Shown: positions 24,546 to 32,725 of the stretch, piece by piece
How positions within the stretch are numbered: the first letter of the stretch is position 1
How the letters are laid out: each line of letters begins with the position of its first letter
Source of the DNA: Gammaproteobacteria bacterium
GTDB lineage: Bacteria; Pseudomonadota; Gammaproteobacteria; GRL18
NCBI GenBank assembly: GCA_016744395.1
Contig: JADGEK010000044.1
Coordinates: forward strand, 1 to 34,042
DNA: 34,042 nt
Direction: 5' to 3'
Made by a program: the position numbers and the translations under genes
Notes under the pieces: generated by a model
Seen by the model: only the letters and a program-made list of their open reading frames with translations
Databases searched by the model: none
What the model was told of the DNA's origin: nothing

Positions 24546-26774
24546 GTGACCCTGATAAAAACTCTGTTAATTCAAATCTTTATTGCTGTTTCAGTTACTC
24601 TGGTTTGTTGGATTTCTCATTTTTATCGCTTTCCTCAACATGAAGTGCCCATGCTGGTTCTCGGCTCTGGTATTATTCTGGGGTCTTTATATCGCATGGG
24701 ATACCAGGTGATTCCTGCCTTATTTGTCGGCTTATTTGTCTGTCACTTCCAGCTTTTCGATTATCGCTTTCTTGTTTCATTCTGGTTGTCTGGTTCCATG
24801 CTGTTCTCGGGTTGGTTATCCTTACTCTACGTGCGTCATTTTTTTAGTGATGAGCTGATTGATCGACCTGTTTATAACTATCTGCACTTTTATGTCGCTG
24901 CGATACTGGTTGCTCCCATAAGTAATTTATTGCTGGATATCCCCTTAGTTTTCCTGATTGATCGTATGGATATCCTTGAGGATATTCGTCTGCTTATTTT
25001 TTCCTATACTTTGGGTCAGGCTCTGGGTGCATTGGTCTTTGCACCGGCAATTATCTTATTTGGCCAGCAATATCATCTCCGATATGCCTATGCTGATTTT
25101 TCTTCGGTCAGGATGGAGAAAGTGATCTGGCTGGTCACTGCATTGCTGTTGGTGTTATTAACTTTAACCTTAGGGGAGTATTACTCTTTTGCTGGCTTAC
25201 TGGATGCTGAACTGCTGTTATTTCCAATGATAATCTGGAGTGCATTACGTCTGGGAGTGGTCTTTACCAATATTGCTGTAGCTATTATTTCCTATACGGT
25301 GTTTACCTTTCATTTTTTTGGCCTTGCTGGTACATCAGGATATATGAATGTTCCTCAAGTTTTAGGCATGCTGCTGTTGATTATTACTCTGGCCGTATTA
25401 GGACAACTGGTGGCAGCAGCCACACTGGAGCGCCGCAAGAAAGAGCTTATGTTAGAAAAAACAGCTTTGCATGATCCGATAACTGGATTAGCCAATGTGT
25501 TGTATTTGCGTAAAAGCATGGAAGAAGTCAGCCAAATTAATCAGCCCTTAGAGAATAGTCATATGCTGGGCTATATTTCAATTTGTAACTATGAGGCATT
25601 GCTACAGGGTTATGGTATTGAAGCTCGAAATGCACTCTATTGCCAGTTTGGTGGTTTTTTACAGTTTGAAACGGGTTCAGAGATCAAAATTTACCGTGTC
25701 AGTGGTCCGGTATTTGCCCTGTTATTAGAAAATAATTCGGATGAACAAGCCCTTAAATTCATGCATCACTTGTCTGACAGGATTAATCAGTTTAATTTTA
25801 TCTGGGATGAACATCCTTTTCACATCAATGCTGTTTCTTCACTGGTGCCGGTAAATTATACTTCTGGTGAATTACATGGCCCTATTGAACATGCCAGTGC
25901 ACTCGTTGAAAATGCTTATAAACTGGGACATATTGGGCGTGTTATTGTGAATGATAAAGATAACAATAAAGCACATCGAAAAGTTCGAGCGGACTGGTTA
26001 GGAAAAATTAATGAAGCCCTGGCAAAGGAACAGTTTATCCTGGTTGGGCAACCTATCGTTCCTATTGATACCAGTGCTGGTCGTTCAGCCAGGTTTTCTT
26101 TTGAAATATTATTGCGTTTACAGGGAACTGATGGCGAGTTGGAAATGCCAGATGATTTTATACCTTATGCTGAAAGTTTTAATTTGATGCCAATTGTTGA
26201 CCGATGGGTTATCAGGCATGCATTACAATGGTTGTTATCTGATGATCTGGATTTGCAGAAAATTGGCACCTGTTCAATCAATCTTTCTGGGCAGTCTGTT
26301 GCCGATCCCAAGTTGTTTTCAGATATTAAAAAATTATTGCAAGAATATCCTGTGCCGACACACAATATATGTTTTGAAATAACAGAAACAGCTGCTATTG
26401 CCAATATGAATAATGCCACTACTCTTGTGACTCAGTTACAAGAGCTAGGTTGCTCTGTCGCTCTGGATGATTTTGGCAGTGGTTTATCATCCTTTGAATA
26501 TCTGAAAAAACTTCCAGTGAATATCCTGAAAATAGATGGTGAATTTATTCACAACATGCCGCAATCAAAAACAGATTTTGTGATTGTTGATGCTATCTGG
26601 AGAGTGGCTGAAACAATGGATCTGACCACCGTTGCCGAATATGTTGAGTCAGAAATAATTCTTAACTATTTGTCAAAAATGGGAGTCAATTATGCACAAG
26701 GTTATTATACTGGCAAGCCGATAAGCTTAGAAAAAATACAACAGCTGATAGATGAGTCAAATAGCTCGTCTTGA
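24546..26774 (+). CDS. MASE1-like membrane sensor with degenerate GGDEF and intact EAL domain
   Basis: 742 residues starting with GTG. Residues 1-290 hold about eight membrane helices with the look of a MASE1 sensor. Residues about 305-470 are a GGDEF fold (HDPITGLANVLYLRK) in which the signature is SGPVF at 386-390, so no cyclase activity is expected. The EAL domain (about 483-735) keeps the catalytic set: E520 (FEILLRL), N579 (SINLSG), E611 (EITE), D641-D642 (LDDFGSG), K662 (LKIDGEF), E698 and Q718 (QGYYTGKP). It should hydrolyse cyclic di-GMP at the inner membrane. Its codon use and longer, more even composition resemble the core genes rather than the AT-rich genes on both sides. Confidence 0.88.
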   Translation: MTLIKTLLIQIFIAVSVTLVCWISHFYRFPQHEVPMLVLGSGIILGSLYRMGYQVIPALFVGLFVCHFQLFDYRFLVSFWLSGSMLFSGWLSLLYVRHFFSDELIDRPVYNYLHFYVAAILVAPISNLLLDIPLVFLIDRMDILEDIRLLIFSYTLGQALGALVFAPAIILFGQQYHLRYAYADFSSVRMEKVIWLVTALLLVLLTLTLGEYYSFAGLLDAELLLFPMIIWSALRLGVVFTNIAVAIISYTVFTFHFFGLAGTSGYMNVPQVLGMLLLIITLAVLGQLVAAATLERRKKELMLEKTALHDPITGLANVLYLRKSMEEVSQINQPLENSHMLGYISICNYEALLQGYGIEARNALYCQFGGFLQFETGSEIKIYRVSGPVFALLLENNSDEQALKFMHHLSDRINQFNFIWDEHPFHINAVSSLVPVNYTSGELHGPIEHASALVENAYKLGHIGRVIVNDKDNNKAHRKVRADWLGKINEALAKEQFILVGQPIVPIDTSAGRSARFSFEILLRLQGTDGELEMPDDFIPYAESFNLMPIVDRWVIRHALQWLLSDDLDLQKIGTCSINLSGQSVADPKLFSDIKKLLQEYPVPTHNICFEITETAAIANMNNATTLVTQLQELGCSVALDDFGSGLSSFEYLKKLPVNILKIDGEFIHNMPQSKTDFVIVDAIWRVAETMDLTTVAEYVESEIILNYLSKMGVNYAQGYYTGKPISLEKIQQLIDESNSSS

Positions 26775-27035
26775 TGCAGACAGCTTATCAGGATTTTTTC
26801 TGAACAGGCTCTGAAGGGGCAGCAAACTTTTTTCCTGTTTAGCTGATCCTTGGTAAGAGATCGTCTTCAAGCTCTTCGAGAAAATATTTCCCACCAGCTC
26901 AGTTTTTAGTACGATACTTGCATGAGTGTAGTAATAGTAACAAGACAGCTATAATTTAAAAATCTTTAATTTATGGTTATCCATAACTGACTGCATAACT
27001 GACTAGTCAAACGAAAAAAATACCGAGAAATAATA

Positions 27036-27242
27036 ATGAGTCCAGAATTAAAATTTCACTCTATAATTGTAAGCTTAGCAACACTCATAATATTTACAAT
27101 TTGGACACAACTTACAAATTTAGTGGTGCTATATCCTGCAACATCCGTTATTGCAGCATCCTTAGTTTCGATAGGCATGTATAGATTGCTGGCAATTGTT
27201 ATTCTTTCTGCTTTTCGAAATATTACAATAGTAAAAAAATGA
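27036..27242 (+). CDS. Membrane anchor, probably the N-terminal part of a split gene
   Basis: 68 residues with two hydrophobic segments (about 8-25 and 30-60), ending FRNITIVKK at a TGA. The stop overlaps the start of the next frame as ATGA (27239-27242), directly after a run of seven A. A one-base backward shift on this run would join it to the next frame and give one protein with two membrane helices and a soluble domain of about 145 residues. Translational coupling through ATGA gives a two-protein reading instead. There is no strong ribosome-binding site before ATG 27036. Confidence 0.5.
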   Translation: MSPELKFHSIIVSLATLIIFTIWTQLTNLVVLYPATSVIAASLVSIGMYRLLAIVILSAFRNITIVKK

Positions 27243-27688
27243 TTCTTGGGGCAAGCTATATGGAGGGCACATGGGTTGGTTTTTTTATTGGGCACGATGA
27301 AACACCAAGATTCTTTATCGAAACTTTTGAGCAAAGTATAAGTGACCTGATTATTAGAGGAAAGGCATTTAAAGAAAGTGGTGAGTACCATGGATCATGG
27401 ATTGCCGAAAACACTGAAGTAAACACAAGAACTGGCAAGTTGACATATACATATGATGCGGATGTAATTGGTAACAGTCACGTCAATCCAGGCTTAGCTG
27501 TATTTACATTTGATCGGGAATCAAGAGATAAACCTCCACATGCTATGATAGGTTTCTCATCTGATTTGTTTAATCCAAAAAAACTGAAATCATTCGAAGA
27601 GAAGATGTCGGATAATACATCAATAATTATTAGTGATGCCATAGAAAAAGCAAAAGAAATATACTCGAAAAATAAGGATTGTTTCTAG
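27239..27688 (+). CDS. Soluble domain protein, probably the C-terminal part of a split membrane protein
   Basis: 149 residues beginning LGASYMEGTWVGFFIG and rich in beta strands (PRFFIETFEQ, DLIIRGKAF, GKLTYTYDADVIGN), then PPHAMIGFSSDLFNPKKL and a charged helical end. I do not know a named family for it. The absence of a ribosome-binding site before ATG 27239, the A7 run and the fitting membrane segment just before suggest that it is normally fused to the preceding frame and faces the cytoplasm. It lies in the AT-rich accessory part. Confidence 0.55.
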   Translation: MILGASYMEGTWVGFFIGHDETPRFFIETFEQSISDLIIRGKAFKESGEYHGSWIAENTEVNTRTGKLTYTYDADVIGNSHVNPGLAVFTFDRESRDKPPHAMIGFSSDLFNPKKLKSFEEKMSDNTSIIISDAIEKAKEIYSKNKDCF

Positions 27689-27708
27689 GTTATATGCTTG
27701 GTCAACTC

Positions 27709-27762
27709 TAATAACGGCATAAACGCAGGAAGCGATGATTAAAATATTCCTAAGTGTTGGAG
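27709..27762 (+). repeat. Weak attC-like sequence
   Basis: TAATAAC at the left, AGGAA and TTCCT as an inner stem, and GTGTTGGAG at the right give the outline of an attC site about 20 bases behind a stop codon. The core boxes are not well complementary, so this is only a candidate. Confidence 0.22.
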
Positions 27763-27801
27763 CAACATATAAGGAATGAAATTATGGTGGTCCTGTAATG
27801 T

Positions 27802-27942
27802 CACTTGAACTTATTCGATCAACAAAAAGGTAATGTTGAAGCACAGCATCATTAAGGTTATCTCTATTTTGGTGGAGACTTTGAAATGACTTCTAAAGAA
27901 TCAAATTATTGCTATAATAAAGCCGTTAAAGAAGGGATGTAA
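27802..27942 (+). pseudogene. Remnant of a Sel1-repeat protein
   Basis: One frame reads FDQQKGNVEAQHH, stop, GYLYFGGDFEMTSKESNYC then YNKAVKEGM before a TAA. This follows the Sel1 pattern G-x-x-x-A-x-x-x-L-G-x-x-Y-x-x-G ... A-x-x-Y-x-x-A-x-x-x-G, with a stop where the family has the helix residue before LG. Only about one and a half repeats remain and there is no start signal. It is a fragment, with no function expected. Confidence 0.5.
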
Positions 27943-28096
27943 ATGATGGGTGTTTGTAATATGACACTTATGACAGTGATGATGAGATCATCCATGTACG
28001 GTTTAACTAATTTCATTAATGATATTGGGTTGGCTTTTGTTTGTTCATTAAGTAGGACATTTTCTTCTTTATCCAGTAAATAAATGTAAAATATTT

Positions 28097-28342
28097 GTGT
28101 ATGTAGGAGCATTCTGCAGTAATATTGGTGCTTTTGGATGTAAAATTACATTGGATCTTCTCCTTTTAATTATCTGTCTTTTATCATTTTCTGTTAATGC
28201 AAGTCAAAGAGCTGTAACTGATGAAGGAAATATTGTCATATTAAACTCAAATGGAACTTGGGAATATAATAGTCCTTCTACATTAGAGAAAAAAGAAATA
28301 AAAACAAATCCAATAACATTCAAAAAATCACCTGAATCTTAA
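28097..28342 (+). CDS. Small secreted protein, probably truncated at the C-terminus
   Basis: The 81-codon frame contains a signal peptide (LDLLLLIICLLSFSVNAS) followed by QRAVTDEGNIVILNSNGTWEY, a pattern seen at the start of many small exported gammaproteobacterial proteins (A-TDEG-VILN-DGTW-Y). Those I recall continue for another 100 residues or so after an F-KS motif; here the frame stops right after FKKSPES. The frame opens with GTG, but a TTG at 28151, directly before the hydrophobic stretch, may be the real start; neither has a clear ribosome-binding site. The product would be periplasmic if made. Confidence 0.45.
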   Translation: MYVGAFCSNIGAFGCKITLDLLLLIICLLSFSVNASQRAVTDEGNIVILNSNGTWEYNSPSTLEKKEIKTNPITFKKSPES

Positions 28343-28574
28343 ATACGTTATTTTAATTGGCATTGTATATATAATATTTTCAGAGCCATTTTTTCTGTAG
28401 GTGTTGAATATTCTTCCGTGGATTTTATTAATCTTCTTGTTACATTTATTATCCCAAAAGGAATTACAAGCTATTGAGCTCATTCTTGAGAAATGAACTA
28501 AATTGGAGTATAACTGAACAGAACTAGTCAACAACTTGTTACAAACGATAATAACTAAAATATGGAAGTACTTA

Positions 28575-29417
28575 ATGAATTGGGAAAGATTCCATTACAT
28601 ATGTAGAAGAACTCTAAAAGAGTTAAATGACAATGAAACGATTAATGAATGTATTGAACGCATTGAACACTCTACTGGGAGTGATTGTTACGGTGAGTCT
28701 GTAACAAATAATTCAATTTCTAAACACTTATTAATAAAAATCAAAAATAAATCAGAACGTACAGAAGCGGTAAAAGCTTTACATATTTATAGTGAAATAG
28801 ACTTTTCAAACCTTTTGACTGAGCCAATGCATTTTAAAAGAGTAATTATCTATTTACTGCTCGTTTTTATCGTATTTATCTGTATCAGTGGCATATATCA
28901 TTTCATGGTTACTCCAGCATTTTTAGATGCATTCAAATCATTTGAGTTAACTATGCCATCAGAGCTGGTATTTTATCAAGATTACTGGATACATATTATA
29001 AGTGTCATATTAATATTGATGCTACTATCACTTTATATTGGATATATTTTAAAAAGCATACTTACTTTTAAAATAAATCAACTTGATAGTACTGTTGTTC
29101 GATTTTTTTTATTTAAACAAATAAAATCATCTTATTCCAAAATTTTAGATGCTATTTCTTATCCTGTTTCAGTTACAAAATCTAATAGTCAATTATCTAG
29201 CATTGATGAACATTTAAATGGTGTAGAAAAAATAGGAATGAATCTAGCAACAGAAATATATTCAATTGTTGAGTTTGAAAGAAAGAGGTTAGTTTTACAA
29301 AGCGAACGGTTGATGCGTATTTTATCAGTATTAATAGCAATAGCAGTAATATCTGTAATATTTAATTTTGTGGCTAGTGCTTACTCACCAATGTTTGTTT
29401 TAGGAGAAATAATGTGA
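28575..29417 (+). CDS. Short PilC/GspF-like inner-membrane protein
   Basis: 280 residues from the ATG at 28575 (GGAAG at 28564-28568; the TTG at 28536 is less likely). Three membrane helices at about 90-112, 138-160 and 248-275 reproduce the topology of the type II secretion F domain. [20 protein letters not shown] fits the conserved P-x-F-x-x-x-F-x-x-x-x-x-x-LP loop after the first helix, and the end [14 protein letters not shown] fits the last helix and short tail. Full PilC proteins have about 400 residues and two such domains; this one has the equivalent of one and a helical N-terminal part. It overlaps the pilin gene (ATGTGA), so the two are translated together. A dedicated platform for that pilin is the natural inference. 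Confidence 0.6.
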   Translation: MNWERFHYICRRTLKELNDNETINECIERIEHSTGSDCYGESVTNNSISKHLLIKIKNKSERTEAVKALHIYSEIDFSNLLTEPMHFKRVIIYLLLVFIVFICISGIYHFMVTPAFLDAFKSFELTMPSELVFYQDYWIHIISVILILMLLSLYIGYILKSILTFKINQLDSTVVRFFLFKQIKSSYSKILDAISYPVSVTKSNSQLSSIDEHLNGVEKIGMNLATEIYSIVEFERKRLVLQSERLMRILSVLIAIAVISVIFNFVASAYSPMFVLGEIM

Positions 29418-29899
29418 ATAAAAAGAAGGGATTTACATTAATAGAATTGATGGTTGTTGTGGCAATCATTGGTATATTGGCTTCTGTTGCACTACCAGCA
29501 TATCAGGTTTATGTGCAGAGAAGTGAAGTTGTTGAAGCTCTCAGTATGGCAAGTACAATAAGAGAAAACATTACTAACTATTATGTCGAGAATCTTGACT
29601 TTCCATCTAATAACGACAAAGCTGGTGTGCCTGCCCCAAACCTACTAATCGGGAACAGAATAACAAGTGTTATAGTTGAGGGCGGTGCAATACATATAAC
29701 ATTGGGAAACAAAGCATCTAAGCCGCTGCAAGGTAAAATTCTTACTTTCCGCCCTGCAGTTGTTACTGGTAGTCCAAAAAGTCCAATTGCTTGGTTATGT
29801 GGTTATGATTATCCAGTGAAGGGCATGGAAGCTATCGGTAATAACAATACAAATTTAGATAATGTTTTTTTACCTTCTGCCTGTAGAAATAGAACATAA
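29414..29899 (+). CDS. Type IV pilin (PilA-like)
   Basis: 161 residues starting with GTG inside the end of the preceding gene, with AGGAG at 29402-29406. The class III signal is perfect: MNKKKG, cleavage before F7, [20 protein letters not shown], with E11 as the conserved glutamate at position 5 of the mature protein. The first helix continues to about residue 55. C129 and C157 form the typical C-terminal disulfide loop. The size fits a type IVa major or minor pilin. It needs a prepilin peptidase and assembly ATPases encoded elsewhere. Hairpins behind the stop may stabilise its mRNA. Confidence 0.9.
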   Translation: MNKKKGFTLIELMVVVAIIGILASVALPAYQVYVQRSEVVEALSMASTIRENITNYYVENLDFPSNNDKAGVPAPNLLIGNRITSVIVEGGAIHITLGNKASKPLQGKILTFRPAVVTGSPKSPIAWLCGYDYPVKGMEAIGNNNTNLDNVFLPSACRNRT

Positions 29900-29913
29900 A
29901 ATTGCTATAAGAT

Positions 29914-29956
29914 GTCGCTAAGTATCATCAGGGCTTAGCGACTAATTAAATTTTGG
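29914..29956 (+). terminator. Stem-loop behind the pilin gene
   Basis: GTCGCTAAG (29914-29922) and CTTAGCGAC (29934-29942) form a perfect 9-bp stem with an 11-base loop, followed by TAATTAAATTTT, a weak U-tract. Likely a terminator or 3' stabiliser of the two-gene pilin unit. Confidence 0.5.
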
Positions 29957-29991
29957 AGAATAACGAAAGGATTTCCCTTCTCAATTCTCCA
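29954..29991 (+). other. Second stem-loop before the Nudix gene
   Basis: TGGAGAAT and ATTCTCCA pair (8 bp) and enclose a smaller imperfect stem GAAAGG/CCCTTC. It follows the first hairpin directly. Its role is unknown; it could be the leader of the next gene. Confidence 0.4.
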
Positions 29992-30041
29992 CAGGAAGCT
30001 CTGGTGAAAATTGAATACAACGATATGTGTAGAGGTAGTTG

Positions 30042-30443
30042 ATGGCCTATAACGATAAATACAGATTAAGCAGTCATGCGGTAATAATAAATGAAGAAAA
30101 TGAAGTTCTTCTTTTAAAAGCGACTTATGGAACTAAAGGTTGGGGTTTACCTGGTGGTGCGTTAGAACCAGGAGAAACCATACATGATGCTCTATTTCGT
30201 GAATGCTTTGAAGAGTTGGGAGTAAAGGCTGAAGTAAAATATTTAAGTGGTGTTTATTATCACTCTGTATATGAATCACAAGCTTTTATATTTCGGGCTG
30301 AATTAAAATCTTCAAATATTGTTCTTAGCGAGGAACATTCAGAATATAAATACACAAAAATTACTGAACTCTCTGATATTCAAAAGCAAAGAGTTAATGA
30401 GTGTATTAATTTCAATGGAGTCGTTCAAAGTGACAAGTTTTAA
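30042..30443 (+). CDS. Nudix hydrolase
   Basis: 133 residues from ATG 30042 (TTG at 30039 also possible; AGAGGT at 30031). The Nudix box G-x5-E-x7-RE-x2-EE-x-G is complete: GALEPGE, TIHDALF, RECFEELG at residues 39-60, including the two metal-binding glutamates. The domain is minimal, without extra N- or C-terminal modules, so the substrate (a nucleoside diphosphate linked to X) cannot be told. The start of the fold, HAVIINEENEVLLLKATYG, and WGLPGGALEPGE are typical. Small Nudix enzymes are common cargo of integron cassettes, and an attC-like hairpin follows it. Confidence 0.88.
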   Translation: MAYNDKYRLSSHAVIINEENEVLLLKATYGTKGWGLPGGALEPGETIHDALFRECFEELGVKAEVKYLSGVYYHSVYESQAFIFRAELKSSNIVLSEEHSEYKYTKITELSDIQKQRVNECINFNGVVQSDKF

Positions 30444-30505
30444 ATCACGTATAGCCAGTGTGATCTGCTGGATAGAAAAGCAGTCACTGTTTTAAGACGT
30501 TAGTG
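30437..30505 (+). repeat. Attc-like hairpin behind the Nudix gene
   Basis: CAGTG-CTGC (30456-30468) pairs with GCAG-CACTG (30480-30489) with unequal bulges, as in attC stems, and GACGTTAGTG stands at the right end near where a GTTRRRY core is expected. The left end GTTTTAA overlaps the stop codon but lacks AAC. It may be a degenerate cassette junction or merely a terminator-like hairpin. Confidence 0.3.
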
Positions 30506-30531
30506 AAAGAAGTGGCAACTAAGGGTAGTTA

Positions 30532-31105
30532 ATGAATTTATTTAATATTCCATTATGGTTTGGAAATCTTTATCCAGCGAGGCAGTATATTCATCAGAGA
30601 GCAATTAATTGTTTTTTCTTACCATGTTACTGAAATTCTTTCAAATGCTCAGCGAACCTATAATATCTCAAATGATATATCTATTTAAGGCTTATACATA
30701 GGCCTGCCTTTCGGTAGCCAGTTCTTATATAGATTTTCCTTTGAAAATGTTTATGGTTTAGGAACAGCGATTTAGGTGTGTATTCTAAAGAATACATTTG
30801 GGATTCTTTAATCGATCTCTCATTACATATTTCAAGAGCAGTTCGAGAAAGGCTGGCCCCAACTTCAGCCACTCAATAAGAGTTTGGCATGATTCTGGGT
30901 ATAATAGTTGGGTTGAATGGAAAAAAGATGACTCAATTATTGTTAATATTGATCCACTGCGATCAGAGATGGCTTTTTTCTTGTGGGGTTCGATTATACA
31001 ATAACAACTGGTGATCACTTTAATGTAGCTTCCAGAATGAAAGGACTAGAATTCTTTAATGTTATGACTCGCTCAAATGATTTATATGGTCTAGGTAATG
31101 CATAA
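30532..31105 (+). pseudogene. Decayed gene of unknown family, ending inside an attC site
   Basis: Coding-looking pieces lie in different frames: MNLFNIPLWFGNLYPARQY at 30532, then SSSRKAGPNFSHSIRVWHDS continuing to RSEMAFFLW (about 30837-30984), then FDYTITTGDHFNVASRMKG to DLYGLGNA and a TAA at 31103. The last two join by a frameshift near 30985. Stops interrupt the N-terminal half. No family is recognised. The final stop falls in the first bases of the attC site at 31100, exactly as in a gene cassette, so this looks like an old cassette gene under decay. Confidence 0.45.
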
Positions 31106-31175
31106 CAAAGCAATTAACTTCGTGCACAAAAATATGTATTGGACGGGAAACATGACCCTTAATAGTGCGTTGGAT
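31100..31175 (+). repeat. Integron attC site
   Basis: GCATAACAAAGC at the left and GCGTTGGAT at the right; the latter contains GTTGGAT, a perfect GTTRRRY core. Between them GCA-ATTAA (31110-31117) pairs with TTAAT-AG-TGC (31159-31168) with unpaired bases on one side, and GGACGGG with ACCC closes an inner stem around AAACATG. Length 76 and the order core, imperfect stem with bulges, core are those of attC recombination sites of the marine gammaproteobacterial type. Confidence 0.62.
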
Positions 31176-31486
31176 TTTTGGTGTGGATAACTGAGCACAA
31201 GTGATTCAAAGTGGCCATAATTTGAAATTAAAAGTTAGTTAAGTTTTCAAAGACTTCCACAATTTAAGAAATTGAAATCATATTTGTTTACAGAGTATCA
31301 TGGATATAAATCATGGGTGTCTGTAATTTGACTATTGATTATCTATATCACAAAAAAATATAAATTTTATGATCATTATGCTTTCTAAATCATTTTTTTG
31401 ATTGATGAGAAGTATTGTTTGCAACTACAGCTCTTATTATCTACTCTTATACTGGCAACTGAAAATATTATTAAAGGAATATAGAA
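31176..31486. other. Gap between attC and lipase gene, with a degenerate palindrome
   Basis: No gene is recognised. At 31290-31324 ACAGA...CATG...CATG...TCTGT forms an imperfect palindrome whose right side (ATGGGTGTCTGTAATTTG) resembles the right end of copies A and B and also a sequence at 27945-27962 (ATGGGTGTTTGTAATATG). The promoter of the lipase gene must lie here. Confidence 0.4.
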
Positions 31487-32284
31487 ATGAAATTTAATGT
31501 GAAAGCTTTTGGTTTTTCTCTTGAAAATGCACAGTTTTTGGCCAAGTCTGCTAATATTTCTTATCAAAATTTTGAAGACGATGATGTGATCAATAAGATT
31601 AAAAGTTTGGGCTTTGAGAAATCAAATATTAAATTTTTTGATTCTCAGGAAACTCAGGCTTTTTTAGCAGTGGATAAAGAAAAAATCATCATTTCTTTTC
31701 GAGGGACAGAGCCAAAAAAATTAAAAGATTGGGTAACAGATGCTAAAGTTAGAAAAACATCAGGACCTTATGGTGATGTTCACCGTGGCTTTGCAAAAGC
31801 ATTAAGTCATGTCTGGACAGATATTGAAGACACTATTGATGAAGTCAGAGATAATAATCAATCCATTTGGTTAACGGGACATAGCTTAGGGGCTGCTCTT
31901 GCTACTTTAGCAACTGGGCTTATTCAAACGAATGAACAAGCTTTAACCGTGAGCGGTTTATATACCTTTGGTTCACCCAGAGTGGGTAGTCATTATTTTG
32001 CAAAACAGTTTAATTGGGATAATCGTAATGTTTTTCGATTTGTTAATAATAATGATGTGGTGACTAGGGTCCCTCTTAGTCTGACCTATTCTCATGTTGG
32101 CACTTTAATGTATTTTGATAAAGAGGGTGATTTTTTTAAGGATGATGAACTTAAATGGTGGAATATATTTTGGGATGGTGTCGAGGGTAACATAGACAGT
32201 TTTTTGAATCGTAATCCTGCTGATGCCATCACTGATCATAGTATGGATAATTATGAAAGAAATATTATGAATATAACATCTTAG
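31487..32284 (+). CDS. Class 3 (alpha/beta-hydrolase) lipase family protein
   Basis: 265 residues with the Lipase_3 layout. KIIISFRGTEPKKLKDWVTD is the strand and oxyanion region, GDVHRGFAKAL follows, and the nucleophile elbow is GHSLGAA with S133. D190 (NNNDVVTRVP) and a histidine near the end (H251 in DHSMDNY; H203 is an alternative) complete the triad. LYTFGSPRVG is the family's conserved strand after the elbow. The enzyme should hydrolyse acyl esters such as triglycerides or phospholipids. No signal peptide is seen, so it is cytoplasmic or exported by another route, perhaps as an effector; no chaperone or secretion gene adjoins. AAGGA lies nine bases before the ATG. Confidence 0.85.
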   Translation: MKFNVKAFGFSLENAQFLAKSANISYQNFEDDDVINKIKSLGFEKSNIKFFDSQETQAFLAVDKEKIIISFRGTEPKKLKDWVTDAKVRKTSGPYGDVHRGFAKALSHVWTDIEDTIDEVRDNNQSIWLTGHSLGAALATLATGLIQTNEQALTVSGLYTFGSPRVGSHYFAKQFNWDNRNVFRFVNNNDVVTRVPLSLTYSHVGTLMYFDKEGDFFKDDELKWWNIFWDGVEGNIDSFLNRNPADAITDHSMDNYERNIMNITS

Positions 32285-32337
32285 TGTCTACTACTGTAAG
32301 GGATTAAAATTTTAATTCTAGGTGTGAAACGGACTGA

Positions 32338-32631
32338 TATGCTTCTCCTGAAATTATGGATTTAGATGATAATGGTCAGTCTGAAGTAATTATTAGTGAT
32401 AATATTGATGCTGATCCTGATTTGAAAGTTGTGTTAACAACTTTGCACTCAGGAATTATTGCTTATGAGCTACCAAATACGGCAAAGGAAAAGTATTTTT
32501 GGAGTGCTGGCTCTGGCTATTCAGTGAATGCATTAGAAAACGTTAAGTCTATTATAATAAAATCATCCATTTTAGGGAGAGAGGAAAATCTTGAATTTTT
32601 AATGGTGAATAGAAAGGTCAGTCAACATTGA
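32338..32631 (+). pseudogene. Fragment of an FG-GAP/VCBS-type repeat protein
   Basis: The frame reads YASPEIMDLDDNGQSEVIIS, the calcium-binding D-x-D-x-DG-x-x-E pattern of FG-GAP/VCBS propeller blades, then VLTTLHSGIIAYELPNT and KYFWSAGSGYSVNALE. A TGA lies directly before it, and the only inside start (ATG 32356) would cut the motif and has no ribosome-binding site. It is therefore a C-terminal piece of a larger surface or secreted protein, displaced here without its beginning. Confidence 0.45.
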
Positions 32632-32725
32632 TGCCGTATTGAAGGGCTGGTGTGAATTTGTTATGGTTAATTATTGTTTTAAAGTAGCTTTCTATAATAA
32701 TTGATTTAAATAAAGGACATTTAGT

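Noticed and set aside
26775-27035. Inverted repeat CTGAACAGG ... CCTGTTTAG behind the EAL gene as terminator
   Set aside because: The loop is about 27 bases and no T-run follows, so termination is not supported.
30798-31004. 68-codon frame as an independent gene
   Set aside because: It is one piece of a frame-broken reading frame that continues in another frame to the attC site, with no start signal of its own.
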